Of a DNA stretch of 64,000 nucleotides, positions 12,605 to 23,708 are shown piece by piece. Position 1 is the first letter of the stretch. Every line of letters starts with the position of its first letter. Under the pieces are notes generated by a model. That model was given only the letters and a program-made list of their open reading frames with translations. It was not told the origin of the DNA and did no database searches. The stretch is taken from NCBI RefSeq assembly GCF_016808335.1, contig NC_053149.1, positions 13,505,714 to 13,569,713 on the forward strand, written 5' to 3'. The stretch is from Panicum virgatum. Lineage: Eukaryota; Streptophyta; Magnoliopsida; Poales; Poaceae. The position numbers were made by a program, and so were the translations under genes.

Positions 12605-12680
12605 ACGGCGGACTGGGCCAACCTCATGGCCATTTATCTGGGCTGGACCTGTATCTCTTAGGCCCACGGGGTTTTCACCT
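12605..12680 (+). promoter_or_regulatory. Site II-like motifs, possible original dynein light chain promoter
   Basis: Contains TGGGCC and GGCCCA motifs (about 12615 and 12660-12666) and a CT-rich stretch ending in a C tract (12691-12703). Such motifs are typical of plant housekeeping promoters. The MULE at 12726-14382 now separates it from the dynein light chain start codon. The assignment is inferred from motif content and position. Confidence 0.4.
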
Positions 12681-12725
12681 TCTCTTCTCCCCCCCCCCCC
12701 CCCACTGTGGCTGCTAAGCTTTAGG

Positions 12726-14382
12726 GGATTCAGATCGCCTGCAGTCGCGGTCTTCGACTGCAGCCGGCAGTCACGCCGATCCCACCGTCGGCCAGCAATC
12801 CTACGGTGCCTCCCACGATGGCTCTCCTGCCCGCTCGCTTAGCTCGGCTCGCTCGCGATTTTCAGAGATAAAACTCGCCCACGGCTCTGCAGACGGCTTG
12901 CTTCCCCTTCACCACCCTCTTCTCCTCCTCCACCACCGGAATCCCCACCAGGCACCGCCACCTCTCCATCCCCATGGCCTGCCCCGAGGTGCCCAGCGCT
13001 CATGGCCGCCGGCGCCGCGCCCGACAAGCCCAGGGGCACCACGATTGCAAGGGAGACCACCAACTTTGCTTGCTCGATGCAGCGGGCAAGAGCGCGGGCG
13101 AGGCGGAGCTCAGCCTCAAAGAATCCAGCGCGAGCGAGCTCAGCTCAGGCGAGCTCGTCGAGGGCGGCCTACGGCACGGATGGATGGCTAGCTTGGCCGG
13201 TGCCGCGGGGACTCCGGCAGTAGTCCGGCGTGATGCTCTAGCCGCTCTCCACGGCCGGAGCTTGGTGCAGGCCGGCACTCCGGCAGTAGTCTGGCGTGAC
13301 GCTCTAGCCGCTCTCCACGGCCGGAGCTTGGTGCAGGGCTGCGGGCGCAGTGCGAGGCGGTGCATGGCGCGGACACCGGGCCGCTGACTCGGAGCAAGGC
13401 GGAGCAGAACCAGGCAGGCAGGCAGCCGGCATGGGGCAAAGTTCTTCGTGGCTGTCTAGTTTGTTTCAATTCCACCAGCATTCGTAGCTTTCTGAAGCTT
13501 TAGCATTACATGAATCAATTCTGCTGCTAGCAAAGACCTTCAGTGCTGTTCCTTAATCTACAAACAACAAAAAATCAAAACCAACAGAAAGAAGAGCTTC
13601 AATTTCACAGCTATTTCTGGTAGCATCAAGAAGCAGGGAGCTGCTCTGTTGTGCTCCGTTCTTGCAAGAAAAGAAGAGTTCTCATAGGGAAGGAAGCAGC
13701 AACAATGCCTTCCTCAAGCGGCAGCTCGAGCTCGCTCTCCAAGACACCGTCGCTATGCCACGCCGTCGATTCAAACTAGCGTGCCGAGCTCGCAGCCGCC
13801 GCTCCGCTCGCTGCCAAAATCTAATAATTACATAGAAACTTCTATTGCAACCACTAGGAGCACCTGTTTGTTCCACGATGAAACAATGCAGACATAGGTG
13901 GGCAGGAATGGATGGGTCCAGCGGCGCTGATGCCGGCGGCAACCAGCCCATCCCCGGCGGCCTCCTGCTCCGTGAGGAAGAGGTCATCTGTGGAGCGCAG
14001 CGCGGCGTGCGCGCCGACGAGGGCGCCCCCGATTATGACCGGCTGGCCCGTGGACGAGGCGGGCGCAACGCGGTGTCTCTAGGTCTGGCGCGGCGCCGGC
14101 GGCCATGAGCGCTGGGCACCTCGGGGCAGGCCATGGGGATGGAGAGGTGGCGGTGCCTGGTGGGGATTCCGGTGGTGGAGGAGGAGAAGAGGGTGGTGAA
14201 GGGGAAGCAAGCCGTCTGCAGAGCCGTGGGCGAGTTTTATCTCTGAAAATCGCGAGCGAGCCGAGCTGAGCGAGCGGGCAGGAGAGTCATCGTGGGAGGC
14301 ACCGTAGGATTGCTGGCCGACGGTGGGATCGGCGTGACTGCCGGCTGCAGTCGAAGACCGCGACTGCAGGCGATCTGAATCC
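12726..14382. mobile_element. Mutator-like (Pack-MULE-like) element with ~297-bp terminal inverted repeats
   Basis: 12726-13022 is the near-exact reverse complement of 14087-14382. The sequence GCTTTAGG abuts both outer ends (just before 12726 and just after 14382), an apparent 8-bp target duplication. Long GC-rich inverted repeats around ~1.06 kb of GC-rich, gene-like but non-transposase DNA are the pattern of Pack-MULEs. Inside, a 66-bp unit is repeated twice (about 13205-13336, starting ACTCCGGCAGTAGT). Overlapping ORFs on both strands are low-complexity Ala/Arg/Pro and not recognised. The usual MULE duplication is 9 bp, so an 8-bp one leaves some doubt about the family. Confidence 0.75.
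13205..13336. repeat. Two tandem 66-bp units inside the MULE
   Basis: ACTCCGGCAGTAGT occurs at 13211 and 13277, and the following ~60 bases match with few changes. The length is a multiple of three, so frames through it stay open on both strands and generate repeated 22-residue blocks. Confidence 0.75.
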
Positions 14383-14537
14383 GCTTTAGGCAGGCAGATT
14401 CCGCTGCAACGCGCACGCCCAGTCGCCCACGGTGTCGCTTCTCGACCTCGCCCACCATCGCCTTTCAAAAAGCGAGGGTGGGATTCCTCGAGAGGGACAA
14501 GCCGTGCCCGGCAGCTCCGCTCCACCCGTCGCCGAGA

Positions 14538-17441
14538 ATGTCCGACGAGGCTAGGCGCGGGGCCGGGGGCGCCGCGCAGGCGGCGCTCCGGGCCTCCTCC
14601 GAGGACCGCAAGCCGGTGGGCGCGGGGTCCCCGCCGCCGGCCGCGGCGGCGGCGGCGGCGCACAAGATCCAGCTCAAGAGCGCCGACATGAAGGAGGAGA
14701 TGCGGCAGGAGGCCTTCGAAATCGCCCGCATCGTACGAGCCGCGTGCCCTCCCTCTCGCTCCTCCTTCCTGCTCTCGATTTGGTTTCCGTCGCCCCGTTG
14801 GCCCCATGTTGATAACTGGTTTTTTGTTGGGGTTTGGGGAAATTTTTTCTCTCGTTCTTTCGGCCAGGCGTTCGACAAGCACACCATGGAGAAGGACATC
14901 GCGGAGTACATCAAGAAGGAGTTCGACAAGAACCACGGCCCAACCTGGCACTGCATCGTCGGCCGTAACTTCGGTAATGCTCTCCTCCCGTCCCCATTCT
15001 GGGGAGAGCTCCTTAATTAGTAGTTAGCACGGAAGCATGTGGGATGATTGCGCCTGTCGTGGTGGGTGTCTAGTCTGGTGTGCTTTGCGTTGTTGGTTAT
15101 TGCGTGGCCGATTTCATACTTGCTGGCCCTTAAAAAGTTCGCACATGATTGACAGAATGGACCTTGTAGGACTGTTTATGCTTGCTATAGAAGCCACAGG
15201 AAAATCATTTTGCCCCCACAAAATAATTTGTTCACAAATGAAGGAAATGAACTGGGGAAAGTGAAAAGGCTGAAATGGTTATCGCTGTCAACTGAAGTTA
15301 TGCCTCAAATTCGATGAGAGGATGTTTCAATGGACTGTAGACCTTTTAGTTGAATACAGCACATGTAAAGCAGGGGATGAAGTATAGTTTCCAAGGCGGA
15401 TGGAGGATGAATGACAATGTCTAATTGCTCTACTGTGAAGTTTACCTCCTTGCTTCTAGCTTGGCTTAAATTCTGAAAACTTATGTTAGCGTTCTCCAAG
15501 CTTCGCTCAGCCAATTTGTCAACAGAGTGGCTCTTCCTGATATCAGCAAAATCCAACTTAGCAAGCTATCATCCAATTTTTATATGTTTCTATTTAATTG
15601 ATGTATTTCAATTTTCTATTCAACTCTTCTTGTCTAAAACTAAACCATTTGCTTCAATAAATTAGTAACACATGCTTTTCTTTTTAGTTCCTTAGCTTGC
15701 TGTCACCGTACTCTGTTAATCAAATGTAAGAAAGAAATGGCATGGCATTTTATTTAGATGGCATGTGGAGTGTCATGTCACTTGATATGCTGTGTCGTAT
15801 CAAAGATCCAGATGGCACTGCAGATCACTTATTCACTTCACAAACACTCCTGCAATTAGCAGTCTGCAGTGCAATGAAGGAAGTTTAGAGACTTGCAGTA
15901 CCAGATTGAACAGATGATTTTTAGTTTTGCAGCAACTGTTTAACTGTGTTTATTCTGCTTCGTTATTGCAATTATGTGTATCTAAGTTCTTATCAAACAT
16001 AAGTTTTAGCTGTTCATTTTTTGACTCTCCTCTACTAAATGTTCGATCTTAAATTCTTAATACTTCAGGTCATATTTTCCTTCTAGCCAAATTTCCCACC
16101 TGTGTTCATATTCTTCTATAGGCTATAGCTGTACATGTGTAGCATTCAATTGTTTATAGTTTCCTGAATTCTCTTCCATTCTAGTTTCTTCTTGTTTAAG
16201 AGCTATATTGTTGCTGGAAATTTTGGATATGCCTATTAGGTCCTTATCATGCATATCAAATTAAACACATCATTACCTTTTCTTTCTCTCTCCTTCCTTT
16301 TCATTCTGTATATGCAAGTGAGGCATGCAATATTTATGTTTTACCGCAGGCATTGTCAATTATCATAAAATAGCCATCCCTAGAAATCCTTACATTTATG
16401 GTTGTTTTTTTCCAGTTCTGGGCCAACATCTAATAATTTTTGGATTTTCCAGTGCACTTCTCATAGTGGCAAAATTAAGAAGTTTTTATCAATTAGCAGC
16501 ATAGAAACAGAAAAGGCTGTTGTCCTGGTATCTGAACTCCAATCCTTCTCTGTTTTTTTTTGTTCTGTTTTATATTTGGCCACCTTTGTTATTCCAAACT
16601 TGGGCACCACTTCAGCTTTCTTTTACCACGAGAATAGAAGGGTGAGAAGGCCACAAAGAATGACATACACTCACAACTGACTGATTCTCTCACACAAACT
16701 AATCCTAAAACACAATGGGGAGCTGTCTTAGTTCCCAGATGTTTCTATTTGATTTTACTGATTCTATATCAGACAGATTTAGTGATGAGCTGCCTTAATT
16801 TCCATATATATTTCTATTTGACTTAGAGTACTTGACTGATTCTACTTCACAAACTAATTATAGGACTCAGTGAAGTGCTGTCTTCATTTATATATGTTTC
16901 TATCAACTCTATCAGGAATAGGACTATGGGAGAAAACTCATCTTCAGTTGCATCTCATAGCTCAAGAAATAATTGATTGGCAAGTTAGAAGAGCATGAGC
17001 CTCTTCTGTCTTTGATTAATGTTTATCTGCCATCTTGTTTCCTATGTCTACATACCATGTCAATAGGGATAGTTGTTCTAGCTGTGAGACACAACATAAG
17101 CCCAGTCCTGCTAGATTTTCTATGTGATAAATTGGTTTGATTTGTTAATCTACATAAAAACATCCAGTTGCTCCGGCCTCCAAAACAAACTCCTTTTGGT
17201 GGAGTATATTGTTATGATGCCTGCGACTAGTGGCATATGCTAGCTTGGGAAAATGAAAAAGTGAGCTGAAATCGCAGTGCACTTATGAACATCTTCCATT
17301 TATGAGTCCATGATATTGGCCCACATATTTGCTAAGCATTGTTTTTCATCTGTTGCAGGTTCGTATGTAACGCATGAAACAAACTACTTTGTATACTTCT
17401 ACATCGATTCTAAAGCCGTCTTGCTATTCAAGTCTGGGTGA
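14538..17441 (+). CDS. LC8-type dynein light chain family protein
   Basis: Three exons: 14538-14732, 14868-14973 and 17359-17441, with GT-AG introns and a continuous frame giving 127 residues. The N-terminal ~45 residues are Ala/Gly/Arg-rich and low complexity. The rest is the LC8 (DYNLL, PF01221) fold: [48 protein letters not shown], then [17 protein letters not shown] at the C terminus. In animals LC8 is a dimeric hub that docks short linear peptides in dynein and many other partners. Flowering plants lack dynein heavy chains, so the plant role is as a general dimerisation hub. The start is the first ATG in frame (14538). A MULE ends 155 bp upstream. Intron 2 is ~2.4 kb. Confidence 0.9.
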
Positions 17442-19181
17442 TTGGCACAGTTATTGTGATCACCCTTGCATGCCTGCATCCTGTTACTCTTTTGTATGTC
17501 CCCCTTTTCTCTGAGTCGTCTGCAGCCAAGCTGGAAGCTGGTGAGGCGATAATCTTGTGAGCCTGCATGTTGATGTATCAGCGACAGATTTTTCCTCCCT
17601 ATTCCAGCAGTGTGGGATCATATTGTATCTGTTTTGCGTCTGCTATATCTAGGTGTTGTGAGGACCTTCTCTTATTGCAATATGATTGCCTGAAATATTG
17701 GACGCACCCACTCTGATCTTTTCGTGATTGTTTCGGAAGCTCTTGCCCAATGTTCGTGTTTAGCACTGTTGATTTTAGTGGGTAATTGTGGCCCATGTGT
17801 GGGGTGATCTGTATCTGTATGGGCAGGGCCGGCTCTAGGGGGTGGGCGGCAGGTGCGACCGCCGGGGCCCACGAGGCTAAGGGGCCCAAGATTGATTATA
17901 TATATATAACTAGCAGTATTAGTAGATATAATAACTCTTTAATTGAGAGCCCATTAGCCCAAATCACCTGTCCAGGTGACCAGGTCCAGCTCATAATGTA
18001 AGGGTGAGGCTGCTCTGAGGCTTGCAGTTGTAGAGTAGCGACGCTTCGTTTTTTGCTGCCGCCGGCCGCCACGAGACACGATCGCGATGCCTGTGATCCG
18101 CATGATAATCTATTTTCATATACTGCGTGGGCATAAGCTTACTCTGGGTTGTTTTCTATTTACCCAAGGGCTAAAGCAAGTTGGTCGATAACAGGAAATG
18201 ACTTTACCTTGGCAATTCATGCTGTCCGTGACTCCGTGTTGGGTATCTCCATTGAGCCTTCTTTTACTGGAAGCTAGACGAATGCCCCTAGTAAGGCTTC
18301 TTTTTTTAATTGCTTGTACTCCTTTTTTTTAGATTTACGTCTTTTAAGGTGATTTAGATTTTGTATTTGTATAAGTCACTAACATGGATCATTGGATCCC
18401 GTTCAGGACCGATTTGTGTGTTTTGTTTTGTTTTGTTTTTATGTATTGTTTTTGTGTCTAGTGTTACAAGTGATTTATAGGATTGCAATATCTAAATCAC
18501 CTGATGAGGAGACAAATCTTTTTTTAAATAAAAACTTGATGTCCGTGTTGGTTGTCTCTGGAAACTTACAATAACAGTAACGGGAAATGACTTGTAAGGC
18601 TTGTACTTTCGCAATAACATGCACAACAGAGACACGAAGTGGGCACCAAGCCTCCAATGTTCATCAGTTTACGGTGACTGAAACAGACCTCCCGGCTCCC
18701 GGTCCCTAGTAGAATTTTCTGAAATAAACATTATAAAATTTGCACGACGCAGATGACCTGCACCGTCCACATTCGATTCGGGGCAGCTACTTTTATGCTT
18801 TTGTGAGAACAATCTCGGCAGCTGCTTGAGAAATGAGAAGTGAGAGACAGTAGTCTGTAAAGCCTTTTTCTTTTTACGAACACGTTTGGTGGATCCGAGG
18901 AGAAATTCCGCTGCGATTATGAGCTGATGACTGGTATTTAATGCTCTATGTAAGAGTCATCAAATGAGAATTTTCTTTTACTGAAATTCCGCTTGCAGTT
19001 TTAATTGTATTTAATGCTCTATGTATGTATTCGAAGATTCGATACGAGAAATACTGTACAAAATCATGTGATGCATGAGCTGATGACTGGTCCAGCTCGC
19101 CCCTCGTCTTCCCGATCCTTCCGTACCGACCTGTGCGCCGGGGTTGGGAGGGGGGCATGCGGCACGATAAGGATCACGTGC
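17442..19181. other. Intergenic region after the dynein light chain gene
   Basis: It holds the gene's 3' flank and no recognisable gene. GGGCAGGGCCGGCTCTAGGG near 17820 resembles the end of a plant DNA transposon, but no partner end was found. Two short direct repeats (GAGCTGATGACTGGT at about 18920 and 19077; TATTTAATGCTCTATGTA at about 18936 and 19008) suggest a small local duplication. Confidence 0.5.
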
Positions 19182-20233
19182 TATGGATCGGAACGGGCAC
19201 AATACTTGCGGGTACGGAGTGTAGAAACCCGTACCCACAAGATGATTCTTAACCCTATCTCAATACCTACTTCGATATTCTTCCCAACCGAGGAAAGAAT
19301 ATCTCATCTGGATGTCAGCATTCATGACGGGTGAAAACGGAGGCGTCTATTCCTCGCTAATTGCGATTCGCGACATTGCGTCGCAGAAGCCTCTCCGGCA
19401 TCGCTCCCCTGCCAACCCCCACCTCCCTCGGCTCCGGCGCCGCCCCGGCGCCTCCGCCGCCAACCCTAACCAAACTCGTCGTCGCGCCGCCACCATCTTC
19501 TCGCCCCCGCTGCCACCACCGCCCACTGGGGCTCTTGCTCTGCCCGACCGGCGGCGCTCCCGCGCCGCCTTGCTCTCCGCCGGTCCTCCGCCGCTCCAAG
19601 CCCCCTCTTCTATGGCCGCCGGCCATTGGAAGCCCCGGCAACCCGAAACCCTAAAGGTCCGCCGGCCGCTCCTCCCACCTCCCACCCCTCACCGGTGTGC
19701 TCGTCTCCGCGAGGAAGATGAACAGTGGTGGCGCTTCTTCTTCCTCCTCCTTCTGCGACGGCATCGCTCGCACTTGCGCGCGCGATGAATAGATTCCCCG
19801 GTGAAAACTATACCTGCACCCGTCACACATGGGTGCCGCGTGCCCACGGGTACACCCGCATACCCACTATAGCCGTGCAAACAACACTAATATTAGCAAT
19901 TCAAATGAAATAAAATCATCAATCATTCAAATCAACATATTAATATAACATACAAGAACATGTTCAAAGGCTGAATCGCCCTAGAAGTGATTATATACTT
20001 GAGTACGAGATCCACATGTTAGTTGTTGCAGGGTTACAAGTAAACCAATCACAAGTACAATATTTTCAAACTTGTAAATTTTTACCCGCCGGATTTAAAT
20101 ATAATCTCGCATCCATACCCGTGGGCACAAACACATATCTGAATCCTCACTCTAATGGATTTTTACCCGTGGGCACTCTTAACAGATTTTTACCCGCGGG
20201 CACGAAGGTAATTGGTACCGGTTGCCATCCCTA
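19182..20233. mobile_element. Old hAT-like element carrying a nested small MULE
   Basis: The right end, read inward on the minus strand, is TAGGGATGGCAACCGGTACC, a classic plant hAT terminus. The left end TATGGATCGGAACGGGCAC is a diverged match. The flanks TCACGTGC and TGACGGGC agree at 6 of 8 positions, fitting an aged 8-bp duplication. Subterminal ACCCGTGGGCAC / ACCCGCGGGCAC repeats occur in both halves. No transposase frame was seen. A GC-rich insertion at 19339-19799 interrupts it. Confidence 0.6.
19339..19799. mobile_element. Small Pack-MULE-like insertion (461 bp) with 9-bp target duplication
   Basis: GGTGAAAAC flanks both ends exactly (19330-19338 and 19800-19808), the 9-bp duplication expected of Mutator-like elements. 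The ends are inverted: GGAGGCGTCTATTCCTCGC at the left, and on the minus strand from the right GGGGAATCTATTCATCGCG; both arms reach CGTCGCAGAAG. The interior is GC-rich with CCCTAA/AACCCTAAAGG motifs and codes for nothing I recognise, so it may be captured 5' gene sequence. Confidence 0.7.
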
Positions 20234-20835
20234 TGACGGGCGCCCGCGGCGGTACCGACCCAACGACTATTGCCATGGGTTTCAGTTGCGCTGCTCCCAG
20301 TCGAACGCGTTGTTCTTTTTCTGTTCGTGATTGAACAAGCAAGGAAGGACACGACTCACGCGTGCAGTTCCCAATTCCCATTGGATAATTGAGACGCAAC
20401 AATGGCAGGAATTAGAACAAACCGCAACTTTTTATTTCCGGTGGTAACTGATAGCGACAAACAAAACGTAGAACAGCAGCGAAACCCTGCCCGCTCTCTG
20501 CAGCGTAGTAGTAGTACATCCGAATCTGGTAGGAGAGCTCCAGCGAGAAGCAAGAACAGGGCGTCGTCCAGCCCACACCACGCACGCACGCACGCCACGG
20601 CGACCAGAGGCCGCCCCTCCATGTACCGTATCTCCCGATTGGTCGAGGCCGAGATGATGTAGCGGCGTCAAGCGTCCGACCGAGACGACTTCCCGGCCAT
20701 GCCGGGCCGCCGCCGTGACAGCACGTGCGCGCGCGGCCGACGACGACGCCAAACGAACCTCCACCTCCACCCCACCTTCCCCTTTGTTGGTAATTGGTAT
20801 GTTATGTCAGACGGGGGGGCGGGGGCGGGCGGGGC
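20234..20835. other. Intergenic, 3' flank of the LEA gene
   Basis: No gene was recognised. This stretch contains the probable 3' UTR of the minus-strand LEA gene and a moderately GC-rich segment. Open frames on both strands are low-complexity and overlapping. Confidence 0.4.
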
Positions 20836-21117
20836 TCAGGCCCGGGCGAGGTGCGCTGCGCGGAGGTCGGCGGGGTCGGCGGCGGCGGCCCAGTTGGCGG
20901 GGCGGTAGTGGCCGGTGACGGGGTCGGGGACCCAGGAGATCTCGGCGGCGGCGGCGCCGCGCCCGGCCTCCTTGGCCTCCCCCGCAGCGGCGCCCTCCGC
21001 CGCGGCCGCCGCGCGCCGCATGGCCCCGGACGCCGCCGACGCCGCGTAGCCCCTGGCGGCGGCCCGCGGGGCCAGCGAGGCGCGGAGCGCGGCAGAGCCG
21101 GAGAGAGCGAGAGCCAT
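20836..21117 (-). CDS. LEA_3 (LEA5/SAG21-type) late embryogenesis abundant protein
   Basis: A single open frame of 93 residues. The N terminus (MALALSGSAALRASLAPRAA, then RGYAASAA) is Arg/Ala/Ser-rich and lacks acidic residues, as in a mitochondrial transit peptide. The C-terminal half holds the family signature SWVPDPVTGHYRPANW and an ADLRAAHL-like tail (PF03242, LEA_3). Arabidopsis SAG21/LEA5 proteins of this family are about the same length, act in mitochondria and are induced by stress and ABA. The start chosen is the only ATG with a sensible upstream TATA box. Many homologues have one intron; none is needed here, which could reflect loss or a misjudged 5' end. Confidence 0.85.
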   Translation of the reverse strand: MALALSGSAALRASLAPRAAARGYAASAASGAMRRAAAAAEGAAAGEAKEAGRGAAAAEISWVPDPVTGHYRPANWAAAADPADLRAAHLARA

Positions 21118-21239
21118 CTGATCTGCTTCGCGCGGAGGATCGGACGGCCTGTGGCGCTCTGCTCTCTCCCGTGCTCCCTGATGCTCCGGTGGTGATGCTG
21201 CGCGGGAGCTGTGTGGAGAGGAGAGGAGCCAGGGGAGGA

Positions 21240-21350
21240 GGGGTTTATAAAGAGGAGGCCGCCGGGGAGGAGGAGGAGCAAACGGCGCTGGTGCCCTGCG
21301 CTTTTTCCGCGATCGCGACGGCCTCGGGACCCGTCAAGGCGGGCACGTGC
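21240..21350 (-). promoter_or_regulatory. Core promoter of the LEA_3 gene: TATA box and G-box/ABRE
   Basis: On the minus strand TTTATAAA lies at about 21244-21251, ~130 bp upstream of the start codon. A CACGTG G-box at 21344-21349 is ~95 bp further upstream, and another CACGTG is at 21741-21746. This arrangement is typical of ABA- and stress-responsive LEA promoters. The regulation is inferred from motifs. Confidence 0.55.
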
Positions 21351-23290
21351 TCCGGAGCACGAAACGCCGCCGCGGGTTCCCTGGCCTCTCTCGCCGTCGC
21401 CGCGTCGTCGGCTCGTCGCCGCGTGGACACGGTCGACCGCTGCGCTGCGCAAGTGGAGCTGGGTGGACTGGTTCGGTGGTTCACGGGAACGTGGCGGCGA
21501 CGCCGCCGTCGACGGGTCCCAAGCCGCAAGACCGAGCGAAGTTGCCTTGTTCTTCCTCACCGTTTTGTTTAGTGGCATCGCTGTGGAGCAGTCCCGTTTC
21601 GCCACTCGTTGGAGGATGATTAGCTCAGTCTCAGCTGGGGGGACTGCTGACGCATGCAGCATGCATCAAACAAGAAAGTGCTCAAATGAACTGGGTGTCG
21701 AATTGCGAAGCACACGGCACCCACCGCATCGCCTGCCTGCCACGTGCCCAGGCTCGCCGCACGTCGCTTGCGAAGCTCACGGCGCGCGGCGACCGAGACC
21801 GTCCATAGCGGAGAGAGCAAATGAAGGAGCAAATACACTGTTTGACACTGTAAATGTACTGTTTGGCACTATAGACAGAGAAGGCGTGAGAAATGAGGAG
21901 GGAGCAAATTTGCTCTTCTCTCTCCGCTGTGATCAGCCTGACGACCTGGCCTGGCGGCGTCGGCGACGATATTTCCTCTGCTCCGCCTTTTCCACGCGTC
22001 GCTCTCGGACGCCCGCGCGCGACGAACATCTCGCGCCTCTTCCTTTTTCTTTCGGGGGAAAAAGGGTGTCGAATTGCCAGCTGTGGCAAGTGGGCCTCCG
22101 GACACGCTGGGCCCCGGGGATCAGTAGCTCTCCGTCGAAAGGGTAAAGGTTGCCGGCGCCCACGTCAACTTGCGTTATTTGGTTTTGCCCTCGTGTTACT
22201 TTGACCAGTAATTACGGTGTCAAACAAATTTAGTTTGTAAAATCAACTTCTGAACCCCGCGCTAGTGACTCTAAAGAATCTAATGAGACCTTTGACCGTG
22301 CGATTAGATGATAGGTACTGTAACATCACTGTCATTAAATTCGTCGCGAAAAATTACATCCATCTCTAAAAATATTTTATAAATAGACTTCATTTAGCGT
22401 ACCATGCGAGTCTCTTTTCGAAAATCGTCTTTTCGAAAATCGTACGCTGTAGAATTGTTGCAAAACCAAAGAAGGCCTTGTAGCGGCGGAAGAGCGCGTG
22501 GGCGAGGCGCCGACTGGTGGAGGTCGTATCCGGCCGGTCGGGGCCAGCGGGGGGCCGCTTCCTCCTGGCCGGCGCAACGGCGTGCTAATCTGCGAGGCAG
22601 TCAGGCATGGCAGGCGGCCCAGGCGGCAGAGGCTAATTGGTGGGTGCGGGCGGTGGGTGGAACCAGCCGACCGCGACGCGCCGCGCGGCTGGGTCGTCGC
22701 CGTCGCGCGCGGTGGGGCTCGGTAGTGTAGCTAGGGTGACGTGAGACGTGGGACGTGGGAAGCGGCAGCGGGCGCGCCGACGGCTGCGGCGGGGGACGTG
22801 CGCCGACGGTTTTGTTCATTTGCCGACGTGGTGGGCGCTGCTTGTGGCCTGGTGGGTGGTGGGTGGTGTGTTTCGCCGTGTTATTTATCACGCGCGACTC
22901 TGCGCGGAGCTATTGCCGAAGCTTTTGTTTATCTTCTATTTCTAGCCAGGTGAGCAGGGAGCGCCCGCCGGCGAGTTAGGAGATGGGGGAGGGGCGGGGT
23001 CTGGCCGGCGAGGGTAGTTGATGGGGGGAGCGGCCGCCGGCGGCCGAGGTGGTGAAGGGCGGCGACGGCCTTAAAATCCGAGATTGCTAGGGGTGGGGAT
23101 GGCGGCGGCGGCGGAAGACTCCATGGTCACCGAATCTAGAAGAGAAGTTCGTGAGGGGAGGAATGGACCGGCGGTGGGCGATGGTGTGTGCGCGGGCGGC
23201 GAGGCGGCGTAGTGGAGCGCCGCCGGCCAGGGTGGTGGGCGCTGGCGGCCGGGCCAGATCCTGGGTGGGGTGGGGATGCGACCTCAGTAC
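21351..23290. other. GC-rich intergenic region
   Basis: No recognisable gene. Several long overlapping frames on both strands (21.2-22.2 kb and 22.4-23.3 kb) have Arg/Gly/Pro/Ala-biased translations with no motifs, as expected of GC-rich non-coding DNA. An AT-richer segment at about 22205-22400 (ATGAGACCTTTGACCGTGCG, CTGTAACATCAC) looks like a fragment of a common grass MITE. Confidence 0.5.
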
Positions 23291-23708
23291 TAAGAATAGA
23301 GCTTCTCCGAATCACATCGGAAAATGTATCCCGAGTGGGGAACTCCAGCAACTCCAACTCTGAAAAAACCTGGAGTTAGGGGTCAACTCCATTTTTTTTG
23401 AGCTCCTCAAGGGGTGCTCCAAAAACATCAGTTTCAAACATACTCGTGGAGTTGAGGGTTATTTACCCATCATTGCCACTGATTACACAGCATAACCCTT
23501 CGTTTCTATTTTTTCTAGCCCCCACCCCTGATTTTTGGAGTTGGAGCACTGTAATAAGCCAAACACATACAATAGCTCCATATTTTTGTGGAGTAGGGAA
23601 GTGGAGCTTTAAAAATATAGAGTTGCTGCTCCGGATTTATTTTTTTGGAGTTGGAGTGCTTCTAAACAGACTTTAATCCCGATGTGTTTTGGGGAAGCTC
23701 TATTCTTA
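23291..23708. mobile_element. Inverted-repeat transposable element, possibly a nested MITE
   Basis: TAAGAATAGAGCTTCTCCG at the left is inversely repeated at the right end (GGGGAAGCTCTATTCTTA), with ACACATCGG-like extensions in both arms. The interior has GGAGTTGGAGT and ACTCCAACTC motifs in both orientations, suggesting a second foldback element nested inside. No clear target duplication. Confidence 0.55.

Noticed and set aside
14079..14951. 290-codon minus-strand frame across the MULE end and dynein exon 1
   Set aside because: Antisense shadow spanning a transposon boundary, intron 1 and an exon of a well-supported gene.
17820..17890. DNA transposon terminus (GCAGGGCCGGCTCTAGGG)
   Set aside because: Only one end is visible and no target duplication could be tested.
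20802..21662. 286-codon minus-strand frame overlapping the LEA gene and its promoter
   Set aside because: Different frame from the LEA protein; Pro/Arg/Ser-rich low-complexity translation across the TATA box region.
21211..22146. 311-codon plus-strand frame
   Set aside because: Runs antisense through the LEA promoter; Arg/Ser-rich with no domain, and several alternative frames are equally open, as expected of GC-rich DNA.
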